Origin: Aphanomyces cochlioides
Taxonomy: Eukaryota; Oomycota; Saprolegniomycetes; Saprolegniales; Verrucalvaceae
Length of the DNA stretch: 64,000 bases
Direction: 5' to 3'
NCBI GenBank assembly: GCA_019828595.1
Contig: JAHQRK010000006.1
Coordinates: 2,604,001-2,668,000 of the forward strand
The notes under the pieces are model-generated. The model made no database searches, had not been told where the DNA came from, and worked only from the letters and a program-made list of their open reading frames with translations. This document shows, piece after piece, positions 1-10,591 of the stretch (its first letter is position 1; each line of letters starts with the position of its first letter). The translations under genes were made by a program, and so were the position numbers.

Positions 1-229
1 ACGCGGGCATCTTGCACCTACACAAAACAAGAAGACAGAATCGCAATGAGCAGCTTATTACTTTAAAGCGAGCCTTGGACAGCGTCGGACGTAGCCATGG
101 GTGCAATTTGCGATTTGTCGCGATGTCGCGAGCCACAGGATCAAGTTTCAATGTAGCCGTCGTCGCAGCTACCCACGTAGCGTCTAGACATGTCCGTCTG
201 ACTGCATCGGCAGCCAAGGGCAGCGACAT
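1..229 (-). CDS. Tandem paralogue of the GPCR-like gene, N-terminal exon only (cut by window start)
   Basis: Read on the minus strand from an ATG at 229, this stretch encodes a peptide that matches the first exon of the neighbouring GPCR-like gene (436-3545) almost position for position. Shared blocks are RRTCLDA, W-V-A, L-K-(L/I)-D-P-x-A-R-D, T-N-R-K-L and PWLRPTL. This shows a tandem duplication in the same orientation, with the next copy running off the left edge of the window. The exon probably starts the secreted ectodomain. Whether the gene is intact cannot be judged, because only the start is present and no intron boundary is certain. An upstream exon carrying a signal peptide is also possible, since the ATG at 229 is not followed by an obvious hydrophobic leader. 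Confidence 0.6.
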   Translation of the reverse strand, partial: MSLPLAADAVRRTCLDATWVAATTATLKLDPVARDIATNRKLHPWLRPTLSKARFKVISCSLRFCLLVLCRCKMPA

Positions 230-435
230 GCTGTGTGGAAAGCGCTCTAATTATATCTGAAAAGTCATCAGGAATACTCAATGGGTAACGAAACGCATTA
301 GAGACCTCTCTTAGCATTGGACCACTACAGCTTTGGCGGAATACACTGCAGACTCTACGCCAACGGTGGTCACTGTTGCGGATGTCGACGATCGAGGATC
401 GACACATATCGCGTTGTATTCTCCTGAAGATGGAC

Positions 436-3400
436 TCACTTTTTGAGCTGGCTGGCTTTGGCAAGATGTGGCGTTCGGAAAGTTGACACTGCTTTGGTCG
501 TCGCGACTGGAACCGCCCACGACTCCGACTTGGAGTTTGATTTTTGCCTCAGGACTCTCCATGATGTCGACGACGTGGTGGATGCTCCAGACAATTGTTC
601 TTCTACAAGTGGCGTGATGCCATTGAGCTTTCGAAACTTGGGCACGAGCATGAGCCCCATGACAGCGATCTACACATTCCAGAAGTTCACCACAACGTGT
701 TGGAATCATCATACCGTGCAGAGAAGAATGACAACAGATTGGAAGGCATACGTGGTTGCCACTGATAGAGTCCCGACAAACGCGAGGGTAAGCATGACGG
801 TACTCCCGCCAACAACAACGCAAGAGGAGGCAAAGATCCAAACAGTTTCTTGAAAGTCGCTGTCGGCGTGGCGGATGAGGAACGCAATGTACAGACCCCA
901 ACAGGTGATGAGGCCCTTGTAGAAGATCGAGAGGGCTAAAAATATCACGTCGTTCGAATCGCAGTGGAGATTGCCGACCGCACTGCCTGCACTCGTCGTG
1001 GAGTTTGTTGAAAGCGGGTGGGGATAATCCACGGCCAGCCCAAGGAGCACAATGCCTAACGAAGCGTCGTTGAGAAGAGTTGGAAGCTTTTCAATCAAAC
1101 CGCAGTCAATTGCTATCACGACCATGAAGATATGGACAACCCGCGAGAGAGGAACGACTTTGCGCTTGAGAGGTTTGTGGTAAAAGACCCAAAAGACTCG
1201 GAGAGACTTGACAAAGAGAGACCCAAAGACAAGAGTGTAGCCGAGTGATCCAAGCAAAGGACGAACTCCACACATTTCACTCGATGGAGGACCTCCTCCA
1301 GTGAGCACATAGCAGCAGAGGAAGAGTCCCCCGGCAAGCATGGACACCAGCAGCGGCCACTGGGACCGTTTGATCACTGGATTTTCACGGTGACGGACTA
1401 CCAGAGCTGTGAGGACGACCAATCCTACCGCCACCGACGATGCAAAGATTGCAATGCCAATGTAGATCTAGACCAAGTCAGACAAACTTACACCGGCGAG
1501 GCAGAACTACCTGGGACTCCCCTGGCACGTAGTCGCATGGAATAATTTCGTTTGCTGGGAGGCTAACGCCCCCCACGCACTCTGCAGACATGGAAGATAA
1601 TCCTTCAGTCATAAACCAGCCATAAGTTACAAGACGAGTCGAGTCAAATCTGCACGACGAGACTATGTAGCTGTAAAACGAAGCATCGCAAGTAGGAGGA
1701 TGCACAACCCACGAAATCCAAATCTCACGATGTGTTTGAAGCCAAGCGCAGGATCGACTCGTCGACAATGGAGGTGGCAATGGATTGCCTCCGTCGCACA
1801 CATAAGGCAAGGACGAGTTGGTCGGATCTGGAACCGCCCATTGGAATCTCACGACGCGGCTAGAGCCATCACAGCCAGCTAAGGTGTAGTTGATGTGTTT
1901 CACGATATCACAGAGAGGAAGTGGATCGAGCCACGCTTGCCAAGTATTGTAGTTGGTCTTCACCCAACTGCAAGCAGCAGCAAAAGATGGATTCGACGAG
2001 GTCTTCTGAAGCGACGACATGGTTTGGAGCATCGTGTTGATATCAAGCTGGGTCAAGTGAAGGCGGTCGAGGTACCGAGAGAGAAATGCATCCGACTGGA
2101 GAACATTCGAGTAGTATTTGGACAAGTCTTGCTGGGGAAAGTCAACGTTGACTGGGTTTGTCGTCTCGTTGCCATATCCACGCTCTCCAAAGCTGCTAGT
2201 GCTCGACGCGACGACGGCAGGGTTGGGCAATGGCCAGAAAATTCTTGCAAACTGGCCAGGATGGTCAAAATGAAACATGTGTGGCTCGTAGTGGTAAAAC
2301 GTGATCGTGCCATTGCGGTTCATGGTATCAACGACGTAGGATTCAAGTTGGGTGTCGCCCACAAAGCAAAAGTAGGCAGGGACGTTGTTGTTGGAGATGA
2401 AAGCTTGGATGTAACCAGAGTCGTAGTTGTACCGCATAAAGAGCACGAGCATGCACGTCGTCCCTAAGACAGAAATGTGAGTCCCCATGACCCCTTGGAA
2501 CGATCTACCAGCTCGTTCAGCGAGTGTGCAAGCGAACGACTTGGAGCATCCATTCTTGCAGCCCATGGTATCGTCTGGACAAAACTCCTTGTTGGCAATG
2601 AGTGATCGGTTGTGCTTGTCGATCGAGTAGAAGTTGACCAAGTCGTCGGAGATGGAATATTCCCGCCAGAAATCCGCCGACAACGGCTTGGAAAAGTTGG
2701 CTACGATCATGTGAGTGAATCATTTCACGAGCAGAGTACCAGCTCTCCCTTGAAGAGCTTTGTTCACGTTGGCCTGGAGTGTGTAGTGCCCCGTCCTAGA
2801 GGACTGTTCCTTGAATATATGAAAGGCTACACCTTGTACCGCCCCCAGTAGCCGATTATGCCCGATGTGGTTTCGTTGGCATAGAGATTGAGGATTTTGA
2901 TTCTTGCTTCCGACCAAATCTCAGGGTTCACATGCGTTGGGGTACAAAGCCCTTGTCCTGCCGTCGACATGCGCTCCGTAGCGCCTGGGCTGTCGTCAAT
3001 GATCGCGTAGGAAACATCGTAGCCAAGCTAGAAAAACTCGGTGAACCTCGTGATCTCCATGGGATAGCCGACCACTTCTTGCACCAAGATGGAATTGACA
3101 TACGAGGTCAATTGATGTGATGGCCAGCCAGCCCATTCTGCTACGAGTGTGCCTTCGATCTTTCCTCGCTGCAAAACTTTTCCAGCCGCATCAATGGAGG
3201 CTCCAACGCCATAAATATACGTCGAGGACACGCAGTTTGACGAGTACGCGCTGGATGTGAAACGCGGATCGCTTATCTACGTACAAGAACGATGAGAGTT
3301 GCATGGAAGGTTTTGTAGCTGACCCTGAAGCGCGCTGTTGGAAGCGTTGGGCGAAGCCACGGATATAATTTACGGTTTGTCGAGGGATCTCGGGCTTTGG

Positions 3401-3545
3401 GATCGATTTTAAGGTTAGCTGCCGTCGACGCAACCCATTGAGCGTCAAGACACGTCCGCCGAGCCGCGTCGGTTGCGTCAGGAAGTGTCATGACCGAATT
3501 AGAGCTAAAAATAAGTGGACAACAGCTTTCAAGACCAACTAGCAC
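436..3545 (-). CDS. Class C GPCR-like receptor with glycine-betaine-binding-protein-like ectodomain; possible internal stop
   Basis: Multi-exon minus-strand gene. The ectodomain (about 3491-1510) resembles ABC-type glycine betaine/choline-binding proteins: an EWAGWPSH...Y-V-N-S-I-L segment followed by VVGYP (about 3060-3160), then DVSYAIIDDSP, GIIGYWGRYK, and NVPAYF...GD-x-x-L-E-S-Y-V further on. The C-terminal part is a 7-TM class C domain beginning IYIGIAIF near 1470 and ending in a short Lys-rich tail. A 45-nt in-frame intron at 670-714 joins the last TM to IAVMGLMLVPKF, and a 43-nt intron just before about 1467 joins ectodomain and TM1. Such receptors would sense a small extracellular ligand at the plasma membrane; the ligand is unknown. 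Oddity: a TAG at 3028-3030 interrupts a frame that continues with good similarity on both sides and is not removable by a credible intron, so this allele may be dead. Splicing at 2720-2900 is unresolved. The start at 3545 (alternative 3491) is tentative. Confidence 0.7.
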
Positions 3546-3617
3546 GCTTGGCGTCCACTTTTAGAGGCGCACATTCGACAAGCTTTCAAGCAACTCTGGC
3601 GTTGTTGATCCATGATA

Positions 3618-4184
3618 TTAAGAGCCAAGAATGCATTGCACTGACGACCAGCCCATGATTAGAATCGCCTCGGGCTCAACGCTGTACTCGGTCGTGACTT
3701 CACGGCCAACTGGTGTAGCTCCCATCTTCTCATAGAAGCGTACGGCTCTCGAGTTCTTCTCAAAGACTTTGCAGAACATTGTATCGCTCGGCTGCATGGC
3801 CATGAGTTCCATGCCTGCGCGGAGGAGTTTCTTGCTTGCCCCTGTGCCATGATGCGCTGCAAGGACATAGACGCAAGCTAGCTCAAAGCCAAACGCGTGT
3901 TGGACAGTGTCGCACTTGGATTGGTTTTTGCGGATGGTGCAGCAGCCTGCAATGGACTCCATGACGTTTGAAGCAGTGTCGCGATGGACGGCTACGACCA
4001 AGGCACTCTGGTCGCTGGGATTTGGACTTTCAAGCAACTTGCTGTATTGTTCCTGGCGTCGGCTATTCACCGAGTCGATGAAATCAGCGGGTAGGATTTC
4101 AGCAAAGGCTTGTTCCCAGCCAAGACTATGCACTCGAGCAATGTCGTCGGCGTCTTCGCGTCGTGCCGCTCGGAACGAGTACAT
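3618..4184 (-). CDS. GNAT-family N-acetyltransferase
   Basis: Single-exon gene of 188 residues. It begins with the R-x-A-R-R-E-D-A-D-D-I-A-R-V-H pattern typical of the GNAT first strand and helix. It carries the acetyl-CoA pyrophosphate-binding motif A in ELACVYVLAAHHGTGASKKLL (about residues 101-121; H-H-G-T-G-A in place of the R/Q-x-x-G-x-G/A consensus), and motif B as N-S-R-A-V-R-F-Y-E-K-M-G-A (about residues 144-156). Length fits a single GNAT domain. Members move an acetyl group from acetyl-CoA to an amine; the substrate cannot be read from sequence. No signal peptide or membrane segment is visible, so a cytosolic enzyme is expected. It lies between the GPCR-like gene and a transposon-rich stretch, in the same orientation as the GPCR-like gene, with no functional link evident. 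Confidence 0.85.
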   Translation of the reverse strand: MYSFRAARREDADDIARVHSLGWEQAFAEILPADFIDSVNSRRQEQYSKLLESPNPSDQSALVVAVHRDTASNVMESIAGCCTIRKNQSKCDTVQHAFGFELACVYVLAAHHGTGASKKLLRAGMELMAMQPSDTMFCKVFEKNSRAVRFYEKMGATPVGREVTTEYSVEPEAILIMGWSSVQCILGS

Positions 4185-4906
4185 TTTATCCTGGTCAGGT
4201 GAAAATCACAATGGTGGGTGTCATTTACACAGAGAAGCTTGGACGCCAGAGGAAAATTCGCATGACGAATCGAGCATTGTCTGAATCATCCTGCGATCCT
4301 TCCAGGCGGAACCCCATAAGTTAAAATGTCGAAATAAATAGATTCTATTGGACAAAATATTTAATTTTAGCCAATGAAATAATTTATCTGTAAAACTGGA
4401 TTTGGACAAGCAAATCTTAGTCTATTGACGAAGACTTTTGCCGACCGAAAACTCTCTAATATCTGCGCCATTGAAGCTTCCGATGTATCTTGCCTACGAG
4501 GCAAACCACAACAAATCTGCGTTCGACTTGGCCGATTTCCTGTTTACTACTTTAAGAAACCTAATTGGCTAAAATCACAAATTACTATGCTCCAATTTAT
4601 TGATACTATATTTTGAGTCCAAGACATTGCCAAAGGAGCCATATGACGGCACTAAACTGGAGCAAACGAAATGGCAATTGTATCTGGTCCGAATCATTTC
4701 CCGTCTGCAGTACAAGCGAACAAAAGAGAGGTTTTGCAAATTGTCCATACATTATCCATTCCACACAATTGCAACATATTCAGTTTCGTGGGTAATGTCT
4801 GGAATTCATTTTCAAGGTGTTTTGCACTTGTCCATTCACTGTCCATTCATTTCATCCGCATAATGAGTTCATTTACGGACGACTCTAACACAGCTGACAT
4901 TTTGCC
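4185..4906. other. Intergenic, AT-rich, no gene recognised
   Basis: This stretch separates the GNAT gene from the transposase remnant. It contains short open frames without recognisable similarity and CCAATGA/TTGGCTAAAAT-type motifs. It may include the left end of the decayed Harbinger element, but I could not define a terminus. Confidence 0.4.
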
Positions 4907-6588
4907 ATGACGCTCTCGCAAGAAAACGTCGCAATGCTGATGCCCTTTGCTAAAACGGCTCGGCAACGCCAATTCCTGCTTACACTTCTGGCGGACCAGA
5001 TCATCGAGAGACCACTCATCCCCAACGTGCGTTTCGACTTAGACAAGATAAGTGACGCTAATGTCGTCCTCGACTATCGTTTCGACGTCATTGGCATTCG
5101 AAAGCTTGGTTATTATCTTGGTGTACCTTCTGTCGTTATCACATCTACAAGAAACCGAGTGCTTCGTGATGAAGCAATTTCATTCGTCCTGGGCCGACTT
5201 GCTTTTCCGACCCGCCTCCATGACATGTCATAGACGTTTGGTCGCTCTCGAGCTTCATTGTGTGATATTTTTTGCATGTGATCAGTTTATTGTACGACAC
5301 GTGGGGACATTGGACGACTGCCAAAATCTCGCAAATGAAAATTTCTTCCGGTTTTTCGTGAGAAATTTTTCAAATAAAAGTACGCACACAAATTTGCGAA
5401 GACCAAAAAATCGTCTTCGCAAAATTTGCGATTTGCGAGACTCACGCATTTTATACTCCAAAATTTAATATACAAAATCTAGTTTTGAGGAATTTCGTTT
5501 TCTGTTTGTCATCTGGCAAAAATTCAAAATCAATATGCCATTTTCAGATAAATTGGGATCTACGATTTATGGCATATTCAAAATAGAGGTAAAACCTCCA
5601 TCTCGTAAAATGGCATTTTGAGAGCCTCCAGTGAGTATATCCCAACCAAAAATATTGGATTTGGTGCAAAACTCTTGGAGATAAACAAGTTCATATTTTG
5701 ACCTAAATATTGAATTTGGCCTCAAAATGGCATTTTGGACCTATTTATTGTAATATTTTCGGTTGCCAGACGGGCCCTTAAATATGTAATTTGTGTGATT
5801 TTTGGTGGAAATCATTGGATTTTTTCATCCCAAATAGGACTGGTAAAGAAAAAATACACTGTATCCGGACACACAAATTTAAATGCGAAAGGCGTTTGCG
5901 AGATTTTTGGCAGTCGTCCATTTGCTGTATTTCAACTTGAAATTGGCCACAAGAAACATGGACAAATTTTGCGACGCGGTGGCACGCAGGGGATCCCCGA
6001 TGACTAACGTTTATGCATTCATTGATGGTACAAAGATTCAAACATGTCGAATTCAATCTACCCGCAATGGAGGAAATCTACAAAGGCAGATATACAGCGG
6101 CCATAAACGATTTCATTGTTTAATCTATCAAGCAATAAATTGCCCTGATGGTATCTGCGTACACTTCGTTGGACCAGTCGAAGGTCGGCGACACGACATC
6201 ACGATGATATTATATTAGACACAGTCAATTACTCCAATTTTTGAAACGTCATGAAGAATTTTTTGGCTCGAAATACATTTATGGCGACCCCGCGTATGGC
6301 GTAGCGGAGTTTCTTGTATCTGGTTTCAAAGGAAATGATCTTAGCGTTGCCAAACAAAGATTCAATAAATGGATGAGCCGAGTCCGCCAGGCGGACGAAT
6401 GGAACTTCAAGATCATGAAGTCGTTGTGGTCCTTCATATCATTCAAAATCTTGTCGAAGATCAGGCTGTCACCAGTTGCAAAAATCGTTTCAATCGCCAT
6501 GCTTCTAACAAATTGTCATTGTTGCCATTCTCGAAGCAATCAGATAAGCCTCTACTTTAAGCTCGATCCTCCAAGCCTCAAGGAGTAA
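4907..6588 (+). pseudogene. PIF/Harbinger (DDE_Tnp_4) transposase, broken by stops, frameshifts and a nested insertion
   Basis: The N-terminal part (4907-5233) reads YRFDVIGIRKLGYYLGVPSV and continues to RLHDM, as in oomycete DDE_Tnp_4 proteins. A TAG and then a TGA follow, with TFGRSRASLCDIF between them. Coding similarity stops at 5311 where a MITE-like element is inserted and resumes at 5920. It continues as LYFNLKLA, then YAFIDGTK (first catalytic Asp), GHKRFHCL, and VGPVEGRRHD (HD block). After a further stop and frameshift near 6215-6240 comes YIYGDPAYG and a C-terminal M-S-R-V-R-Q-A-D-E segment containing the likely catalytic Glu. The encoded enzyme would cut and paste the element but cannot be made from this copy. 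It converges with the Myb-like partner gene, the usual two-gene layout of PIF/Harbinger elements. A second, intact element of the same type lies at 59.5-61.5 kb. Confidence 0.85.
5312..5919. mobile_element. 608-bp MITE-like element nested in the Harbinger transposase
   Basis: The left end GGACGACTGCCAAAATCTCG and the right end, read on the minus strand, are the same over about 24 bases apart from one extra A. The element is flanked by ATT on both sides (5309-5311 and 5920-5922), which fits a 3-bp target-site duplication. Removing the element plus one ATT restores a transposase reading frame W-G-H-L-L-Y-F-N across the junction. There is no coding capacity inside. A 10-bp hairpin (TTGCGAAGAC / GTCTTCGCAA) lies near 5393-5422. 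The superfamily is not certain: ATT departs from the TWA targets usual for Harbinger MITEs. Confidence 0.75.
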
Positions 6589-6632
6589 TTAGACACGTTA
6601 GAAGTGGTTGAGATCTAGAAAGATTTGCATTT

Positions 6633-7286
6633 TTATTTGTTTAATAAAGCAGCAAGAAGCTTTGACATCGTTGCTTGTTGTTGACGTAGTTGCTCAGCAA
6701 GCATTTCACGGTCTTTGCGTCTTTCCTCAAGATCCATCATGAACCTTTCCTTTTGAAAGTTTAGTTCTGATTGGACTTATTCGTGCATCATTGCCATCAT
6801 TTTGATGACTTTGCCGCCCCCTTGTTTGCCAGAAGTTTCGTCGTCGTCCTCTTTCTTTCGCTTTCCCAAGGATTTGAGGGCCTCGTCGTGCACGATGGAG
6901 CCCAGGTTCTCGTCGTGGTCCAAATTTTTTTTTGTTGCCTCGTTGCGCTGTGCCTCCTCTTCTTTTGCATCGTCAAACGCCGCCAGGAGGTCATCGAGGA
7001 GGTCTAATTTTTCGTTGACCTCCTCTGAGATCCCTGACGCCCGTTCTGAATGCTTGTTGTACTTGCGATGAGCTTCAAGAAGGGCGTTGAACCGATTGCT
7101 AGCCTTCTTTGCGTCAAAGTCGGGTCGGTCGAACTCGGCCAACGCAGCAAGGTTCTTGGCCAAGGACGTCCATTTCTCCATGATACGACCACGCGGAGCA
7201 AGGAAAGGCATATCCACAGTAACTTGACGAAGGAGCAGTATGTCTTCGTTGTCAGAGAAGTTTCGTCGCTTGTGGGCTGTGGCCAT
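6633..7286 (-). pseudogene. Myb/SANT-like partner protein of a PIF/Harbinger element, with a premature stop
   Basis: The protein starts MATAHKRRNFSDNEDILLLR and contains a Myb/SANT-like helical domain: tryptophan in MEKWTSLAKNL, then RPDFDAKKASNRFNALLEAHRKY. A charged coiled-coil tail follows. An upstream in-frame Met at 7340 is an alternative start. The frame meets TAA at 6777-6779, but the codons beyond it continue as VQSELNFQKERFMMDLEERR...L-L-A-A-L-L-N-K to a second stop at 6633-6635. The first TAA therefore probably replaced CAA. In Harbinger elements this second protein binds the transposase and the subterminal DNA and aids nuclear import (family knowledge). It faces the broken transposase tail to tail, and both look inactive. 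Confidence 0.75.
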
Positions 7287-7340
7287 TCCGTGTCTTCTGG
7301 GTTGGTCTTGACTTGTACGGAAATGGAATTGATTCCACAC

Positions 7341-8520
7341 AATTCCTCATCCAAGCAACACAATTATCACTTTTCACAGTTTCCATTACTAAATTATAGA
7401 GGTAGACTCTGCTTTTGTCAACATGTGTCGGATCGCCGGCTATGGATAATGAATGGAATGGTTGCAAAACCTCTCTAAAGAAAGGTGTTCTTCACACAGA
7501 CAGCCTCTCATGTGCGTTGCAGTTGAACAGGGTAGACGTACATGCTGCTCTGCTGTGGCGAAGGACGTGCAAGGCTCAGGAGCTGCTTGGCGGCGCAGAG
7601 TCAGCTGGCATGGGCAAACCCTGAGGAGTTGTACCCTAAAATTTCCATATTGAAGTACCGGGGTGACCTCCTGAGGTGATTGGTGCCTTCATCACTTCCA
7701 CGAGTCATGCATGGATGTCTCCACTGGATAGTTCGCCAGTTTTCTCGAAAGTTTTTGAAATCGGCATCCTCTCGCGCTCAACATGGCGAGGAGAATTCTT
7801 TGTCGGGCTGCAGCTCTGCGAATGAACCCAGCGTGACGCCTTCATGAAGGTGTGGTCTCTCGAATTGATGAAAGTTTCAAGTTGTGTAGACGGAGGCACT
7901 TGACGACCGATCGTTCCATTGCTTACATTCCCGCATGACAATCCAATCGAGACAGTGTCCCTTGATTACTCACCGCCAAGTGGTTCGTCCGATTCCTTCC
8001 CTCGCCGTCTCATGCCGCTGCCTCCATTCCATCGCTTTCATCAGCTCATATCCATCGAGAACGAAAATCCACTCCTGGAATCAACAATCAAGGCCGCGGC
8101 CTGTCGACATGGCTTCAATTTTGAATCTCGTCGACTTATCCAACGATTTGCATCCACACAAGCTGCTGTTCGTAAAGGCCCCCATGTCCCGACAACGCTC
8201 AACATACGTCAAGACCATAAGTTGCCTGCTCACCCGACTCAACTTGCATGTCTAGCTGCGCTTCAGGGCCCCTGAAGTCGTGAATTCCATACTCATTGCC
8301 TTGGAAAGCTAATAGCTCGCCGAATTTGATGGAACACGTGGCGGGAAGTCCAAAGCCATCAAGCTTAAGTGAAAGCTGTCCCGCGCATGTCGTCCAGCTT
8401 TTTTGAATGGTGACCTATTGCATAATGATATTAAACGCCATGCGTATTGCATGAGCGCTACGAACTCTTTTGCTATTTGCAGCCGGAGGTGGCTTGGCGA
8501 CAACACTGAAAATCACAAAG
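7341..8520. other. Intergenic, no supported gene
   Basis: Open frames of up to 118 codons occur (for example 7919-8275) but show no domain, codon pattern or splice structure I can support. I see no RNA gene or repeat here. Confidence 0.4.
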
Positions 8521-9229
8521 TCGATCACATTTGTCCAATCAAACGTATTCAATAAAATAATTGGTCAAAATTTACAAGCCGAGATTCCTCTCAGCAAATT
8601 CCGATAACAAGTGAATACAAAGCAATTTGAGTTCACTTTATAAAATTATACACCTCAGAAGGAAAACCGGCTTATATTAAAATCCAGAGTAGTATTCTAC
8701 ATTCATATGAAATTCCAAACTATAGCTTCAAACTGGAGTTAGTGCTCATAGTATTTGCACTTTTTCAGCTACAATGGGTCAACATGATGGAGGCTTTCTC
8801 GGCTTAGCGAGGTGGAATTTCGATATAAAATCCACAAAATTGCAGCTAGTCAATGTATAGGCTACCTAGTGTTGTAGATACGTCTTACTAGTGAACATGG
8901 TGAATGCTTCATTGTCTCCAATGCCTACTCCGTATGCATAGTAGAGCATGCGATCCTATAAATGATAACGTTATGATTTGTTTTTGGCATGATTGGGTAC
9001 ATTTTTTGAATTTTTAGTCACTCTATTGGCCCACCCTATTGCTGAGGCCATCCTCAGCAAATTCGACAAGATATCTCCAATAGTGAGGCAATACAAAATG
9101 TCATATATTTCGGATCAAATTAATGGCCGATGCACGAAAATACTGAGAGTTCTCTCAGCGAATCAAATTTCTCATACATCAAATTTGTATTTCTCTCGAC
9201 GAATTACGATTAATGACTTGTTATCGGAA

Positions 9230-10000
9230 TTTGTGGGACAATCGTGGGAACAATAAAACGCATGTATTGAAGGCATAAAACTGCTAAGTAAAACACTTAA
9301 GTTGCTTTGACTCTTGAGTGATGATGTGTACAAGCCCTCTTCAAAGTGCCTCACTTCGAGGCGACCTACGAACTACACTGCCATAGATAGTAAATGAGAT
9401 CAAAGAGCTTCTAGCAACTTTACAACAGCGTTATCATTAAGGAAGGATAGGCTGTGCTTTCATATTCTACTTCCTAGTAAAGACGCCTGAACGCCTTAGG
9501 GAGCGTGTTTGAGCTGCAAATTATCGTAACTTGCACTGAATGGTTCATGGAGCCTGAGTGAACACAGAATTTCTGTATTTTTGCAAAGCGTGTTAGCTGC
9601 AGACACAGAAACTGTCGAGACAAACGCACAGACAGATGATGCCATTTCTAATAGCTTAGGACTTGGCGACTCCTGTTCAATTGATCTTTCAGAGAAGAGT
9701 CAAGATCTAGATGTAGCACACGCCCCTAAGATGAGCTTACTATGTTAGATATATCATGAACAAAAATGTAACACCAGTGTCTCTGCGGTGGTTCATTCAT
9801 GAATGGTTGCCCAGATCAAATCTGGGCTATCTTAAATTATGGACTTAAAGCTTACTCAAACTGTATAAGCATTAGTCTTAGCTCGTAGCTCTGGAAGTTT
9901 GCTTCACAAGAACAGTGTTCGTTCCTCTAGGTCGGGGCTGTCATTTTGGCACTTTCACGAAGTAAAGACGTCGATGGTCCAAGAGGGCCGAAAAATCGTA
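9230..10000 (+). repeat. Diverged copy of a repeat shared with 52240-53010
   Basis: Long stretches match the 52.2-53.0 kb region in the same orientation and order. Examples are GGGA(A/G)CAATAAAACGCA at the start, CTCTTCAAAGTGCC, GTTGCCCAGATCAAA, and CTTCACAAGAACAGTGTT near the end. The two copies differ by many substitutions and short indels. Here the repeat runs into the pogo-like DDE remnant, so it is probably the 5' portion of the same element, now too decayed to translate. Confidence 0.7.
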
Positions 10001-10359
10001 TTGCTTGTGGACAATGCTCCTCCTCATATGGTTGACACGTTGAACTAGAAAATGTGAAGGTGAAGATGCTTCCAAAGAACACTACAGCTCACCTACAGCC
10101 GCAAGACGCGGGAATCATTGCTGCCTTTAAGGCAAAGGTAAAGCAGCGGCAATTGCAACATGCTCTAGATCAAATCGACTCAATGATGCATGGACGTCAA
10201 GACAGATTGTACGAGGTACCTCTGGTCGAAGCTATGGCGTGGGCAAAAGACGCTTGGAAGTGTGTCTCCCAAAACACTGTTGTGAACTGCTGGACTCGCA
10301 CTGGCATTGTAAACCACGAATTCAGTATGGAAGAGGCTGATAGTGAGAGTCACCTCTAA
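9960..10359 (+). pseudogene. Pogo/Tigger-like (DDE_1) transposase, C-terminal fragment with frameshift
   Basis: The frame near 9985-10035 reads IVLLVDNAPPHM, the second-Asp block of DDE_1 transposases. Stops follow, and a shift by one frame at about 10041-10050 continues as LENVKVKMLPKNTTAHLQPQDAGI and A-F-K-A-K-V-K, the classic segment leading to the third acidic residue. The rest (10054-10359) is open and includes V-V-N-C-W-T-R-T-G-I near its end, which matches the family's C-terminal helix block. The N-terminal CENP-B-type DNA-binding domain is not recognisable. This is a dead, 5'-degraded copy. Confidence 0.75.
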
Positions 10360-10591
10360 ACATTTATATTCATTCAATTAAATGACTTGTGAAACTCGAT
10401 AAATATCACCCGTTTAAAACTGAGAGGGAAATCAGTATTAAAATCCAGAGTAGTACACGGCATGGAGTGGCGACGCTACAGCGAAGAAAGAGGATGCGGC
10501 GATTACACTGTACTTCAAGGCTGTTGTTGCTACTGTACTTGCTGCGAGGTGTCGCACGTTGCTATTCACACTTTGAGCACTTTGTGCAACA

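Larger units (their letters stand above)
8676..10455. repeat. Region bounded by a 19-bp direct repeat, holding the pogo-like remnant
   Basis: ATTAAAATCCAGAGTAGTA occurs identically at 8676-8694 and 10437-10455, with weaker similarity in the bases just before each copy. Between them lies AT-rich sequence and the degraded transposase. Direct rather than inverted repeats are not expected for pogo termini, so these may be two ends of related elements or a larger composite insertion. Confidence 0.5.

Noticed and set aside
5341..5470. Continuation of Harbinger transposase coding after 5311
   Set aside because: The apparent G-R-L-P-K-S-R-K peptide is encoded by the MITE inverted end, not by the transposase; family similarity resumes only at 5920.
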